From positions 124,001-188,000 of the forward strand of contig NZ_QGTQ01000005.1 in NCBI RefSeq assembly GCF_003182255.1: a stretch of 64,000 bases of DNA, in the 5' to 3' direction. The notes beneath the pieces are model-generated. The model ran no database searches, had not been told where the DNA came from, and worked only from the letters and a program-made list of their open reading frames with translations. The translations under genes were made by a program, and so were the position numbers. The DNA comes from Paenibacillus cellulosilyticus (GTDB taxonomy: Bacteria > Bacillota > Bacilli > Paenibacillales > Paenibacillaceae). Below are positions 15,082-22,780 of this stretch, piece after piece (the first letter of the stretch is position 1; every line of letters starts with the position of its first letter).

Positions 15082-17463
15082 TTAATGAGCGCGGCTTACT
15101 TTCGGTTTCACATGACCGTGCTGCTCTTCTTGTGCATTCAGTTCTGCGATGAGCTTATCGCCCTCGACGTCGAGGTTAGGCAGCAGGCGATCCAGCCAGC
15201 GAGGCAGGCTCCATGCGCGGTCGCTGAATACAGCCATAATGGCTGGAACAAGCGTCATGCGAACGATGAACGCATCGATCAGAATACCAGCTGCGAGTGC
15301 AAAGCCGATTTGTTTGATCATAATGTCTTCCGTCAGGACGAAGCCTGCGAATACGGACACCATGATAACCGCTGCGGCCAATACGACGCGGCTCGCTTGC
15401 TCATAGCCGGACACGACGCTGGCCGTTCCTTTGTGACCATGAACATACGATTCACGCATCGAGCTGACGAGGAACACCTGATAGTCCATCGCCAGACCGT
15501 ACAGAATACCTGTAACCATGATCGGCATGAAGCTCAACAGCGGACCGCCGGTGTCGAAGCCGAAGAGCGAGTGGAGCCAGCCCCATTGGAATACGGCTGT
15601 CGTAATACCGAATGTCGCGAGAATGCTAAGCAGGAAGCCAATCGTCGCCTTGATCGGTACGATGACCGAACGGAAGACGAGCAGTAGAATAATGATCGAC
15701 AAGATTACGATAATGCCAACGTAGAGCGGGAACACTTCCGCCAGCTTCGCCGACATGTCGATGTTGATTGCGGTAAAGCCGGTTACACCGATGCTGACGT
15801 CGCTTGCTTGCGCAATCGCCGAGTTAGGATCGCGCAGGTCATTCACGAGGTCCTTGGTAATTGCATCCGTTGGGCCGGAATTCGGAATGAGGCTAATAAT
15901 AGCAAGGTCGCCCGTCTCGTTGATACCCATTGGATTAACGATCATCACATCATCATGCTGCTGAAGCCCTTGAACAAGAGCGCCGAGTACTTCAGGTGTG
16001 ACTTTGTTAGAAGCATCATTTGGTCTAGCTACGAGCAGCAGGGAACCGTTGAAGCCTTCACCAAAACCTTTGGTAATCGCATCATAGCTCTGTCTTGTTG
16101 CCGTATCGAAATTAGCTGTTGCACCCGAAGGGATGCCCATATCCATCTTCGCTACTGGGATAGCAGCTACGCCAAGGATAACAACGCTAGCGATGATGAT
16201 CGGCCAACGATATTTGACCGTGCCATTGGCCCAGCGGTATGCGAAGCCGTGGCGCGCAGCTGATTTGCCCTTGCTTGCTGCATTCTTGCGTGCCTTCTCC
16301 GAGCAGATGCGCTCACCCACGAGACCGAGCAGTGCTGGCAGCAGTGTGAGTGCAATCAGGACGTTGATGAATACACTCGCCGCAGCGACCAGCGCCATCG
16401 TCGAGAGGAAGGCGATGCCGATAACGAGCATGCCGCACAGGGCAATAATAACCGTTAATCCTGCGAAAAATACCGCGCTGCCCGCCGTACCAATCGCCCG
16501 GCTCGCCGCTTCGCGAGCGCTCAGGCCGTTATCGAGCATCATGCGGCGCTGACGATTGACGATGAACAAGCAGTAGTCGATGCCGACGGCTAGGCCGACC
16601 ATCAGTGCAAGTGCAGGCGTTACATCTGTCATACCGATGAACTTGGAGAATGCATACGCACCGCCGACGCTAATGCCGACGCCAAGCAGTGCCGTGAGCA
16701 GCGGCAGGCCGGCTGCAACGATCGAACCAAGCGTAATGAAGAGGACGATTGCTGCGACAACGATACCGATGCCTTCGGTTGCTCCGACGGCTGGCTTCGA
16801 AGACAACGTATCGCTAGGCAATGCCTTAATGCCAAGTCCGCCTTGTTCAACCGCTGTTACGGTATTGATGACGCTGTCGAGAACTTCTTGCGGCAGATCC
16901 ATTTGTTGAACGGTGAATTGGAACTGGAACAACGCTACACTGCCGTCTGCCGAAAGCGTAACGCCCGTTACCGGAACGCCATTATCCATCAGCGGGCCGA
17001 ACGTCGCTGCGCTTGCCGCATCAGAGGAAGCTGCTTGCTGCTGTGTGCTGTCTGCAGTCGCCGCTTGCTGCGTACTGTCTGCAGCCGCACCTTGTGCTTG
17101 CTCCGTATTCGCTGCGGCAGCATCCGCTGCTAATTTGGCTGCATTAATGACATACTCGAGATTGTAGACGTCATTGACGGCTTTGCTGAGTAAAGCTACC
17201 CGCTCAGGGGTATCAAGCCTTTCGCCTTCGGGTGCTTCGAACACGACGCTTGCTTGACCGCCAGAAGCTTCAGGAAGCTCTTCTGCGAGCTGGTCGAGCA
17301 CTTTCTGGGACTCGGTGCCCTCAATCTTCATCTCAGAGCCGACGTGGATACCGTTAATGCCGATAAGGGCAAGCACGACACCAAGAATAGCGATCCAGCT
17401 AACGATGAAGTACCAAGGCTTGCTGTAGGCAGACTTACCGATTTTGTACAGGAATGTAGACAT
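15082..17463 (-). CDS. MMPL/RND family transporter (YdfJ-like)
   Basis: A 793-residue membrane protein with the two-fold MMPL layout: one N-terminal helix, a large extracytoplasmic loop, five to six helices, a second helix plus loop, and a final helix bundle. Family cues are LAVGIDYCLFIVNRQRR and GLAMDYQVFLVSSMRE, in which Asp-Tyr pairs mark the proton-relay helices of each half. It exports lipids or amphiphilic drugs in related bacteria; the substrate here is unknown. The first loop contains a low-complexity Ala/Ser/Gln insert with repeated DSTQQ units at ~residues 115-150. The tetR-type gene upstream lies in the same orientation (57 bp) and is presumably its repressor. Confidence 0.88.
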   Translation of the reverse strand: MSTFLYKIGKSAYSKPWYFIVSWIAILGVVLALIGINGIHVGSEMKIEGTESQKVLDQLAEELPEASGGQASVVFEAPEGERLDTPERVALLSKAVNDVYNLEYVINAAKLAADAAAANTEQAQGAAADSTQQAATADSTQQQAASSDAASAATFGPLMDNGVPVTGVTLSADGSVALFQFQFTVQQMDLPQEVLDSVINTVTAVEQGGLGIKALPSDTLSSKPAVGATEGIGIVVAAIVLFITLGSIVAAGLPLLTALLGVGISVGGAYAFSKFIGMTDVTPALALMVGLAVGIDYCLFIVNRQRRMMLDNGLSAREAASRAIGTAGSAVFFAGLTVIIALCGMLVIGIAFLSTMALVAAASVFINVLIALTLLPALLGLVGERICSEKARKNAASKGKSAARHGFAYRWANGTVKYRWPIIIASVVILGVAAIPVAKMDMGIPSGATANFDTATRQSYDAITKGFGEGFNGSLLLVARPNDASNKVTPEVLGALVQGLQQHDDVMIVNPMGINETGDLAIISLIPNSGPTDAITKDLVNDLRDPNSAIAQASDVSIGVTGFTAINIDMSAKLAEVFPLYVGIIVILSIIILLLVFRSVIVPIKATIGFLLSILATFGITTAVFQWGWLHSLFGFDTGGPLLSFMPIMVTGILYGLAMDYQVFLVSSMRESYVHGHKGTASVVSGYEQASRVVLAAAVIMVSVFAGFVLTEDIMIKQIGFALAAGILIDAFIVRMTLVPAIMAVFSDRAWSLPRWLDRLLPNLDVEGDKLIAELNAQEEQHGHVKPKVSRAH

Positions 17464-17519
17464 GCGGTGGTGGTCCTCTCCTTTTTCTTATCTATAGGTG
17501 CCCGTGTACGGGCGTGTTT

Positions 17520-18143
17520 CTAGAAGCCTTTGCTTAAATACCTGAACATGTCTTTCAAATACTGGTCAAACGTAATGACGCCCGGAGCTCCCTCGTCCGG
17601 ATCGCCAGGGAATTGGACATTCAGCTCGCTGTCGAGCAGCGGTAATGCAGCCCCGTACATAGCACCAGCAAGCAAGTGCGTGTACATCTCGGAATGGCGG
17701 CCGCGTGAGCAGCGATTGAGGATATACTGCGCCTTCTTCTGAAACTGGTGGAAGATCGTCAGAATGTACGGTTCGAGCGTTGGGGACTGCTTCGAAAGCC
17801 TCACGAGCTTGCGCATCGTCTTGATTTGTTCGATGGTGAACTGCATGCGCATCAATTGGTGCAGTATATCGACCATAGAGGCTGTCCCCGACAGCTCAGC
17901 TACAAGCTCCTCTTCTTCAGGCGCGCCTTTGAAAATAACGGCCGCGGCCGCAACGGCTTCCTCCTTGCAGGAGAAATGGTTCGCAAATGTCCGTCTCGAG
18001 TAGCCGGCACGCTGCACGATGTCCTCGACGACGAAGCCGTCCAGCCCTCGATCGAGCGCAAGCTCGAATGCTGCTTCGGCCAGCGCAAGAGCGGTTGCCT
18101 CTTTCTTGATGTCGCGCAGGCTTTGTTTATGGATCGTAATGAT
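17520..18143 (-). CDS. TetR/AcrR-family regulator with disrupted or non-canonical 5' end
   Basis: The open frame gives a full TetR N-terminal helix-turn-helix: KQSLRDIKKEATALALAEAAF, then DGFVVEDIVQRAGYSRRTFANHFSCKEEAV, followed by a C-terminal ligand domain. However, no ATG, GTG or TTG exists in this frame before the GTG at 18017, which would cut away half of the DNA-binding domain. A well-placed GAGGGGTGA-ATG (ATG at 18147) starts in another frame and reaches a stop after six codons. Deleting one base of the CC at 18131-18132 would join that ATG to the TetR frame (MNHYDH-KQSL...). So this is either a one-base frameshift or sequencing error, or an unusual ATT/ATC start. Two copies of a palindrome lie upstream. 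Confidence 0.75.
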   Translation of the reverse strand: MITIHKQSLRDIKKEATALALAEAAFELALDRGLDGFVVEDIVQRAGYSRRTFANHFSCKEEAVAAAAVIFKGAPEEEELVAELSGTASMVDILHQLMRMQFTIEQIKTMRKLVRLSKQSPTLEPYILTIFHQFQKKAQYILNRCSRGRHSEMYTHLLAGAMYGAALPLLDSELNVQFPGDPDEGAPGVITFDQYLKDMFRYLSKGF

Positions 18144-18214
18144 TCATTCACCCCTCGCTTAATGCTGTAATGGTCGTTCAACACGGTTATTCAACCGACG
18201 GGATAGTTATATTA

Positions 18215-18246
18215 TTGCCCAATGGGCAACGTTGCACAATGGGAAA
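18215..18246. promoter_or_regulatory. Probable TetR operator, two copies
   Basis: TTGCCCAATGGGCAA (18215-18229) is palindromic around a central A. A degenerate copy, TTGCACAATGGGAAA, follows 2 nt later (18232-18246). They lie ~70 bp upstream of the tetR start, as expected for autoregulation. Confidence 0.55.
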
Positions 18247-18382
18247 TGATTGACGGTTTTGTGACATTGATCACAGTGCATAGAACAATAACAGGCAGGG
18301 AAGCCCTATTCAAAGGGTTACCCTACCTTTTAGGATTTGCATGATCTGCATGGTTTAGCCAAATGACGGACGGAGGATAAGA

Positions 18383-18796
18383 ATGGACGATCAGATCGAG
18401 CTGTGCCATGAGGCGCCTGACGCCGAGGAATATACTGCGCTGCGGCTTGCTGCGGGGTTAAGCCCGAAAGATATTGCCGGAGCGAGGATCGCGCTGAAGC
18501 AATCTATCTATGTAGTCACTTTGCGCGGGGATGATGGGCAGCTCGTTGGGATGGGGCGAATTATCGGCGACGGCGGATGCTTTTATCACATTGTCGATAT
18601 CGCGGTTCACCCATCCCAGCAGGGAAGAGGCTTCGGTAAGCTGATTATGAAGGCTTTAACGGATTATTTGGACGCGAATGCGCATCCAGGCTCCTACGCA
18701 AGTCTGATTGCGGATGTTCCGGCAGATCAGCTATACCTTAAGTTCGGGTTTGAATACACGCAACCGAAGTCGGTTGGCATGTACAGAAGATATTAG
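18383..18796 (+). CDS. GNAT family N-acetyltransferase
   Basis: A 137-residue single-domain acetyltransferase. The acetyl-CoA pyrophosphate-binding motif A is VHPSQQGRGFGKLIM (Q/R-x-x-G-x-G/A), followed by motif B with LYLKFGFEYTQP. The N-terminal part around TLRGDDGQLVGMGRIIGDGG forms the usual beta2-beta4 sheet. AcCoA-dependent transfer to a small-molecule or protein amine is expected; the acceptor is unknown. CGGAGGATAAG gives a good ribosome site. It is convergent with the Lrp-type gene, 18 bp apart. Confidence 0.85.
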   Translation: MDDQIELCHEAPDAEEYTALRLAAGLSPKDIAGARIALKQSIYVVTLRGDDGQLVGMGRIIGDGGCFYHIVDIAVHPSQQGRGFGKLIMKALTDYLDANAHPGSYASLIADVPADQLYLKFGFEYTQPKSVGMYRRY

Positions 18797-18814
18797 TGGG
18801 CTCTGGAGAGGTTT

Positions 18815-19243
18815 CTACTTAATTTGTTCGATCGACATGCTGAGCTTGTAGTTGCCGAACGTTAAGATTGCTTCGAGGAGCTTGTTAAGCTCGGTCATGT
18901 CACTTACGCGGACACGCAGCCAGTAGCAGCCTTCCCCGCTGACGCGGTGCATCTCTTGAATGGCCTCGCTGGATTGAACCAATTCCCGAAGTGCCTGATG
19001 CGCTTGGTTGGAGTTTAGGAATAGGATAAGGAAGGCATGAACGCTCAGGCCGATTCGCTCAGGGTTCCATCGCAGCGTATAGCCTTCGATGACGCCAAGA
19101 TCCTGCAGTTTGCGCACGCGTGCGCCGACCGCCTGTCCGGTCAGGTGGACGAGCTCGCCGATTTCCTTGTGAGTGAGCAGAGCATCATTCAACAACGCTT
19201 GTAGAATGCGAATATCGGTATCATCTATGGTTTGGTTAGCCAC
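18815..19243 (-). CDS. Lrp/AsnC-family transcriptional regulator
   Basis: A ~142-residue protein with N-terminal HTH (DDTDIRILQALLNDALLTHKEIGELV, then GQAVGARVRKLQDLGVI) and a C-terminal RAM ligand-binding domain ending in a beta strand (KLSMSIEQIK). Such proteins form octamers or hexadecamers and sense amino acids. The GTG at 19243 follows AAAGGAGTGG; the upstream start at 19294 has no ribosome site. It is divergent from the metallo-beta-lactamase-fold gene, a plausible target. Confidence 0.87.
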   Translation of the reverse strand: MANQTIDDTDIRILQALLNDALLTHKEIGELVHLTGQAVGARVRKLQDLGVIEGYTLRWNPERIGLSVHAFLILFLNSNQAHQALRELVQSSEAIQEMHRVSGEGCYWLRVRVSDMTELNKLLEAILTFGNYKLSMSIEQIK

Positions 19244-19376
19244 TTGGCGTCCACTCCTTTCACGGTGAAAGTGAACCCTCCTGAATACGTTCATCAGGTT
19301 ATGGTTCGGTTTTGGCGATAAATGCTATCATCGATATCGTAACAGAACCTTACTCCGTCCGAAAAGAGGGATTCCA

Positions 19377-20132
19377 ATGCGCATGCAACTCATTCGCCAT
19401 GCTACGCTATGGCTGGACTATGCGGGGACGACATTTTTAGTTGATCCGATGTTTAGTGACCAAGGTGCTAACCCGCCAATTATGAATTCTGATAATGAAC
19501 GACGAAATCCGCTGGTGCCGTTGCCCGATGAATTGGACGCTTGGCTCGCGCCGGATGCCGTCATCGTGACGCATCTACACCCGGATCACTGGGATACTGC
19601 GGCTATACAAGCTCTGTCGAAGTCATCGACGATTGTGTGCCAGCCGGGTAATTCGGAAGCGATCCGCACTGCCGGTTTCGCCGATGTGACAGAGGTTGCG
19701 GAGTCATTCACCTTCCAAGGCATAACGATTCATCGTACGGATGGACAGCATGGTACAGGCGAAATCGGACAGCTCATGGGGCAGGTGTCCGGCTTTGTGT
19801 TCCAAGTGGATGGAGAGCCTACGCTGTATATCGCAGGTGATACAATTTGGTGCGATGACGTGCAGAACACACTCGATGCGTATAAGCCGGATCATACGGT
19901 TGTAAATGCAGGCGGGGCAAGATTCGTTGTCGGCGATGCGATCACGATGGATGCAGAGGACGTTATACAAGTAGTCCAATACGCGCCTTATACGCGAGTT
20001 ATTGCCGTTCATATGGATTCGATTAATCACTGTCATGCTACGCGGGATGTGCTGCGAGCTGAGCTTGCGGAGCATGATCTGCTTGAGAAGGTTGCGATTC
20101 CTGGGGATGGCGAGTGGGTGTTAGGAAGTTAG
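19377..20132 (+). CDS. MBL-fold metallo-hydrolase (UlaG/YtkL-like)
   Basis: This 251-residue protein has the metallo-beta-lactamase signature THLHPDHWD (HxHxDH) at ~residues 64-71, a GDT of the Zn ligand Asp (IAGDTIWCDD) and a C-terminal His (AVHMDSINH). The early FLVDPMF matches the UlaG-type beta-lactamase_2 subgroup. Zn-dependent hydrolysis of an ester or lactone is likely; the substrate is unknown. The ATG at 19377 follows AAGAGGG. The divergent Lrp-type gene lies ~130 bp upstream. A hairpin terminator follows. Confidence 0.87.
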   Translation: MRMQLIRHATLWLDYAGTTFLVDPMFSDQGANPPIMNSDNERRNPLVPLPDELDAWLAPDAVIVTHLHPDHWDTAAIQALSKSSTIVCQPGNSEAIRTAGFADVTEVAESFTFQGITIHRTDGQHGTGEIGQLMGQVSGFVFQVDGEPTLYIAGDTIWCDDVQNTLDAYKPDHTVVNAGGARFVVGDAITMDAEDVIQVVQYAPYTRVIAVHMDSINHCHATRDVLRAELAEHDLLEKVAIPGDGEWVLGS

Positions 20133-20166
20133 AAGAATGGGATAATTAAATTGATCATATGGACCA

Positions 20167-20198
20167 GAAGAGCGCCGGTATATGGTGCTCTTCTTTTG
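20167..20198 (+). terminator. Rho-independent terminator
   Basis: A 10-bp stem with one mismatch (20167-20176 with 20184-20193) and a TTCTTTTG tail follow the MBL-fold gene. Confidence 0.6.
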
Positions 20199-20278
20199 TC
20201 TTTAGATAGTCTTCTTTTCCTATAATGTCATGATATAATGTCGAATAACAAATATAACCAATATGCGAGGGTGGCCCC

Positions 20279-21238
20279 ATGAGAGAAGTCGATGATTTCA
20301 AGGATGAAATAGCGTACATATTTGAAGAAGCTTCACGAGAGCTAGAGGAGCTGCCTGTCGAGCTGCGTGAGATGGGCTTGGCTTTTCTCAAGCGCTGCAA
20401 TCCATTGAACAGCGGAGGGCAGGCGAAATCAATCAGTTTTCTGCTGCCCTACTGGCTGAAGGAGGAGACAGGTGCACCGATAGCGCTTTGCCGGGATCTG
20501 TCGATTGGAAGCGTGTACGTGATGCTCCAATATTTCATACTGGACGACGTCATGGACGGAGGCGATGGGCGCCTGCAGTCGGCAGGTATCCGCAGGTCGT
20601 TGGCGCTTGCTCAGATGCTGAGCGTGTTGGTTCGGAAGCGGTATTCACGTTATTTTGCACAGGATTCATTGATATGGTCGTATGAGCGTCGTTATGTGGA
20701 GCAGTGGTCGTCTGCTGTTACGAGTGAAGCGCTTGAATCGGTCGATCCTCGGGATTGCAGGCAGCTGGCGGGCAAAGCAGCGCCGATTAAACTGGGTGCA
20801 GCAGGCGTGCTGTTATGGTCCGGACAAACAGAACAGCGGATTGCAGAAGTAGAAGAGGCCATCGACCTTGCACTTGCTGTGCTGCAATTATCGGATGACT
20901 ACGCGGATTGGCTGGAGGATATGCAAGAGGAAAGCCGCAACTCTTTCCTAACAATCGTAAAGGAAGAGCTGGCTGGAGAGGCTGATGGCCCATTGGACGA
21001 GCAGGCTGTAAAGCGGGCGATATATCGCCGAGGTGCGGTCATTCAACTGGCTGAGATCGCTGAAGCTTATGGAGAGCGTATGGAGCAAGTCAATCAGGCG
21101 CCACAGAGGTTGAAGACTTATCAGCGAGCTATCGTAGTGAATCTTCGAGAGAGTGCAACGAACGTTGTGCAAGCTGTTGAGGGACTTGCCACTCAAGGTG
21201 GGTTCTCACAATTATTGTCGAATTTTAGGAAAATATGA
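20279..21238 (+). CDS. Class-I isoprenoid-synthase-like protein, candidate ComQ-like peptide prenyltransferase
   Basis: A 319-residue, nearly all-helical soluble protein. Residues ~88-92 read DDVMD (context YFILDDVMDGG), a DDxxD motif. Residues ~205-213 read DDYADWLED, a second Asp-rich motif. Together they are the paired Mg-diphosphate sites of trans-isoprenyl-diphosphate synthase folds. ComQ of Bacillus (about 300 residues) has the same architecture and prenylates a Trp near the C-terminus of ComX. The gene is followed 71 bp later by four small genes whose products all end in a conserved Trp, and then by a fifth plus a membrane kinase. Hence I infer a ComQ-like peptide prenyltransferase; a free prenyl-diphosphate or terpene synthase is the alternative. 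TATAAT boxes lie at 20221 and 20234. The start ATG follows CGAGGGTGG. Confidence 0.65.
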   Translation: MREVDDFKDEIAYIFEEASRELEELPVELREMGLAFLKRCNPLNSGGQAKSISFLLPYWLKEETGAPIALCRDLSIGSVYVMLQYFILDDVMDGGDGRLQSAGIRRSLALAQMLSVLVRKRYSRYFAQDSLIWSYERRYVEQWSSAVTSEALESVDPRDCRQLAGKAAPIKLGAAGVLLWSGQTEQRIAEVEEAIDLALAVLQLSDDYADWLEDMQEESRNSFLTIVKEELAGEADGPLDEQAVKRAIYRRGAVIQLAEIAEAYGERMEQVNQAPQRLKTYQRAIVVNLRESATNVVQAVEGLATQGGFSQLLSNFRKI

Positions 21239-21257
21239 GGATTAACAAATAGTTCTA

Positions 21258-21266
21258 TGGTAATAT
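21258..21266 (+). promoter_or_regulatory. Extended -10 promoter for NHLP peptide array
   Basis: TG-G-TAATAT (21258-21266), overlapping a TATAAT at 21264, lies ~45 bp before the first peptide gene. AAATAGTT (21247-21254) precedes it. The same AAATAGTT...TATGGTAATATA combination recurs at 22466-22490 before the fifth peptide gene. Confidence 0.5.
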
Positions 21267-21309
21267 AATACATATACAAATCTACTAGATATGAAAGGTA
21301 GTGAGACAA

Positions 21310-21540
21310 ATGTCTGTTGCAGCAATCGTTAACAAAGCATGGGCAGAACCCGAGTTTAAACAGCAGTTGTTGGACAACCCCTTACAAGCACTTAAGCAAG
21401 CATTTGGAATTACGATGCCTGAGGGGTCCAATCTGAAGGTTGTTGAGGAAACGACGACAAGTCACTACCTAGTTATCCCACCACGTCCGGAGAACTCGCT
21501 ACCAGTAGAGGGAAATGTGAGGAAGTACACCTGGGTTTAA
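21310..21540 (+). CDS. NHLP-type small peptide precursor 1 (candidate prenylated-Trp signal)
   Basis: A 76-residue product with the NHLP (nitrile-hydratase-like leader peptide) pattern: IVNKAW-x-EPEFKQQLLDNP, then LKQAFGI-x-MPEGSNLKVVEET, HYLVIPPRPEN. The short tail ends NVRKYTWV, with a Trp in the penultimate position that is kept in the two-to-five paralogues. NHLP leaders normally guide RiPP maturation. The absence of other RiPP enzymes, and the ComQ-like gene just upstream, suggest modification of the Trp. The ATG at 21310 fits the paralogue alignment; the ribosome site is GAAAGG. First of four tandem copies. Confidence 0.75.
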   Translation: MSVAAIVNKAWAEPEFKQQLLDNPLQALKQAFGITMPEGSNLKVVEETTTSHYLVIPPRPENSLPVEGNVRKYTWV

Positions 21541-21579
21541 TAATAATCTAATACAAAAAGAAAAGAGGTAATGGACTAA

Positions 21580-21810
21580 ATGTCTACCACGGCTATTATC
21601 AGTAAAGCATGGGAAGAGCCCGACTTTAAGAAGCAACTGTTGGACAATCCAATTCAAGCGCTTAAACAAGCATTTGGCATTACAATGCCTGAGGGATCCA
21701 ACTTGAAGGTTGTTGAGGAAACGAAAAAGAGCCACTACCTGGTTATTCCACCGCGTCCAGAGAATGCACTGACAGCAGAAGAAAACGTAAGAAAGTTCGT
21801 CTGGATTTAA
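21580..21810 (+). CDS. NHLP-type small peptide precursor 2
   Basis: A 76-residue paralogue of the previous gene, 270 bp downstream start to start. The leader part (IISKAWEEPDFKKQLLDNP ... GITMPEGSNLKVVEET) is almost identical, whereas the tail ends NVRKFVWI. AAGAGG precedes the ATG. The conserved leader plus tail variation only around the invariant Trp is what a family of diversified signal peptides would show. Confidence 0.75.
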   Translation: MSTTAIISKAWEEPDFKKQLLDNPIQALKQAFGITMPEGSNLKVVEETKKSHYLVIPPRPENALTAEENVRKFVWI

Positions 21811-21850
21811 TAATCAACTCATTCATTCGGGAAGAAAGGCAGTGAACTAA

Positions 21851-22081
21851 ATGTCTACTACAGCCATTATCAAGAAGGCATGGGAAGAACCTGACTTTAA
21901 GCAGCAATTGTTGGACAATCCAATTCAGGCCATTAAACAAGCATTCGGTATCGCAATGCCTGCCGGATCCAACCTTAAGGTTGTTGAGGAAACGGCAACG
22001 AGTCACTATCTCGTTATCCCTCCTCGTCCAGAGAACGCATTGACAGCTGAAGAAAACGTAAGGAAATATAACTGGCTTTAA
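21851..22081 (+). CDS. NHLP-type small peptide precursor 3
   Basis: A 76-residue paralogue starting 271 bp after copy 2; the leader is nearly identical to copy 4 (IIKKAWEEPDFKQQLLDNP, AIKQAFGIAMPAGSNL). The tail ends NVRKYNWL. The ribosome site is AAAGGCAGTGA. Copies 3 and 4 share long identical DNA stretches, indicating a recent duplication. Confidence 0.75.
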   Translation: MSTTAIIKKAWEEPDFKQQLLDNPIQAIKQAFGIAMPAGSNLKVVEETATSHYLVIPPRPENALTAEENVRKYNWL

Positions 22082-22114
22082 TGATCACCTACGAACAGAG
22101 GGGCAGTGAGCTAA

Positions 22115-22345
22115 ATGTCTACTACAGCTATTATCAAGAAGGCATGGGACGAACCTGACTTTAAGCAGCAATTGTTGGACAATCCAATCCAGGCCATTAA
22201 ACAAGCATTCGGTATCGCGATGCCTGCCGGATCTAACCTTAAGGTTGTTGAGGAAACTGCAACAAAACATTATCTCATTATTCCGCCACGTCCAGAGAGT
22301 TCGCTTGTTGCAGAGGAAAACGTAAGGAAGTATGTCTGGTTCTAA
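22115..22345 (+). CDS. NHLP-type small peptide precursor 4
   Basis: A 76-residue paralogue starting 264 bp after copy 3, with the tail NVRKYVWF. GAGGGGCAGTGA precedes the ATG. It is the last gene of the array and is followed within ~35 bp by a strong terminator. Confidence 0.75.
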   Translation: MSTTAIIKKAWDEPDFKQQLLDNPIQAIKQAFGIAMPAGSNLKVVEETATKHYLIIPPRPESSLVAEENVRKYVWF

Positions 22346-22376
22346 TAGCATAACGATATACGGATATTAAAAACAT

Positions 22377-22418
22377 AAAAATAGAGGGAGCCCAAAATAA
22401 TGGGACCCTCTATTTTTT
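22377..22418 (+). terminator. Rho-independent terminator of the peptide array
   Basis: Stem AAAATAGAGGG..CCC paired with GGG..CCTCTATTTT around an AAAATAAT loop, ending in TTTTTT. Confidence 0.85.
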
Positions 22419-22480
22419 GTTGGATTTTCAAAAAAAATGTCGATTATAGTAAATAAGTAGCGAAAAAATAGTTAATTATA

Positions 22481-22489
22481 TGGTAATAT
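22481..22489 (+). promoter_or_regulatory. Extended -10 promoter of fifth peptide gene
   Basis: TG-G-TAATAT at 22481-22489, preceded by AAATAGTT at 22466-22473, repeats the motif found before the first peptide gene. The two peptide transcription units may share a regulator or sigma factor. Confidence 0.45.
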
Positions 22490-22528
22490 AGACCTGTATC
22501 CTACTAACTAGAAAAGGTTGTGCAGCAA

Positions 22529-22780
22529 ATGTCCCTATCAGCAGATGATTTGAAAGTTCAGATTATTAAGAAAGCATGGGAAGACCCTCAGTTCAAAGAG
22601 CAATTGCTAAAAGATCCTAAGGGTGCAATTCAGGAAGCATTTGGGATTGAGCTGCCAGCCGATATCGAGCTGAAAGTTGTCGAAGAGGCACCAGAAAGCT
22701 ACTATATGGTCCTTCCAGCAAAACCGGAGGAAACGCTCGCTGCAGAAAAAGTTGAAGCCGAGCCATTCATCTGGACCTAG
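22529..22780 (+). CDS. NHLP-type small peptide precursor 5, divergent
   Basis: An 83-residue member of the same family: IIKKAWEDPQFKEQLLKDP, then IQEAFGIELPADIELKVVEEA, YYMVLPAKPEE. Its leader is closer to the general NHLP consensus. The tail is longer and acidic, ending EAEPFIWT, again with a penultimate Trp after an aromatic residue. It has its own promoter and is separated from the array by a terminator. Its last 4 nt overlap the 3' end of the convergent sensor-kinase gene. The ATG at 22529 is preferred over the GTG at 22520 by alignment. Confidence 0.75.
   Translation: MSLSADDLKVQIIKKAWEDPQFKEQLLKDPKGAIQEAFGIELPADIELKVVEEAPESYYMVLPAKPEETLAAEKVEAEPFIWT

Noticed and set aside
17520-18017. 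TetR gene beginning at the GTG at 18017
   Set aside because: This start removes the first helices of the DNA-binding domain, which are encoded intact just upstream in the same frame.
18293-18332. Hairpin followed by TTTT upstream of the GNAT gene
   Set aside because: It looks like a weak terminator, but no plus-strand gene lies upstream to be terminated and the stem has mismatches.
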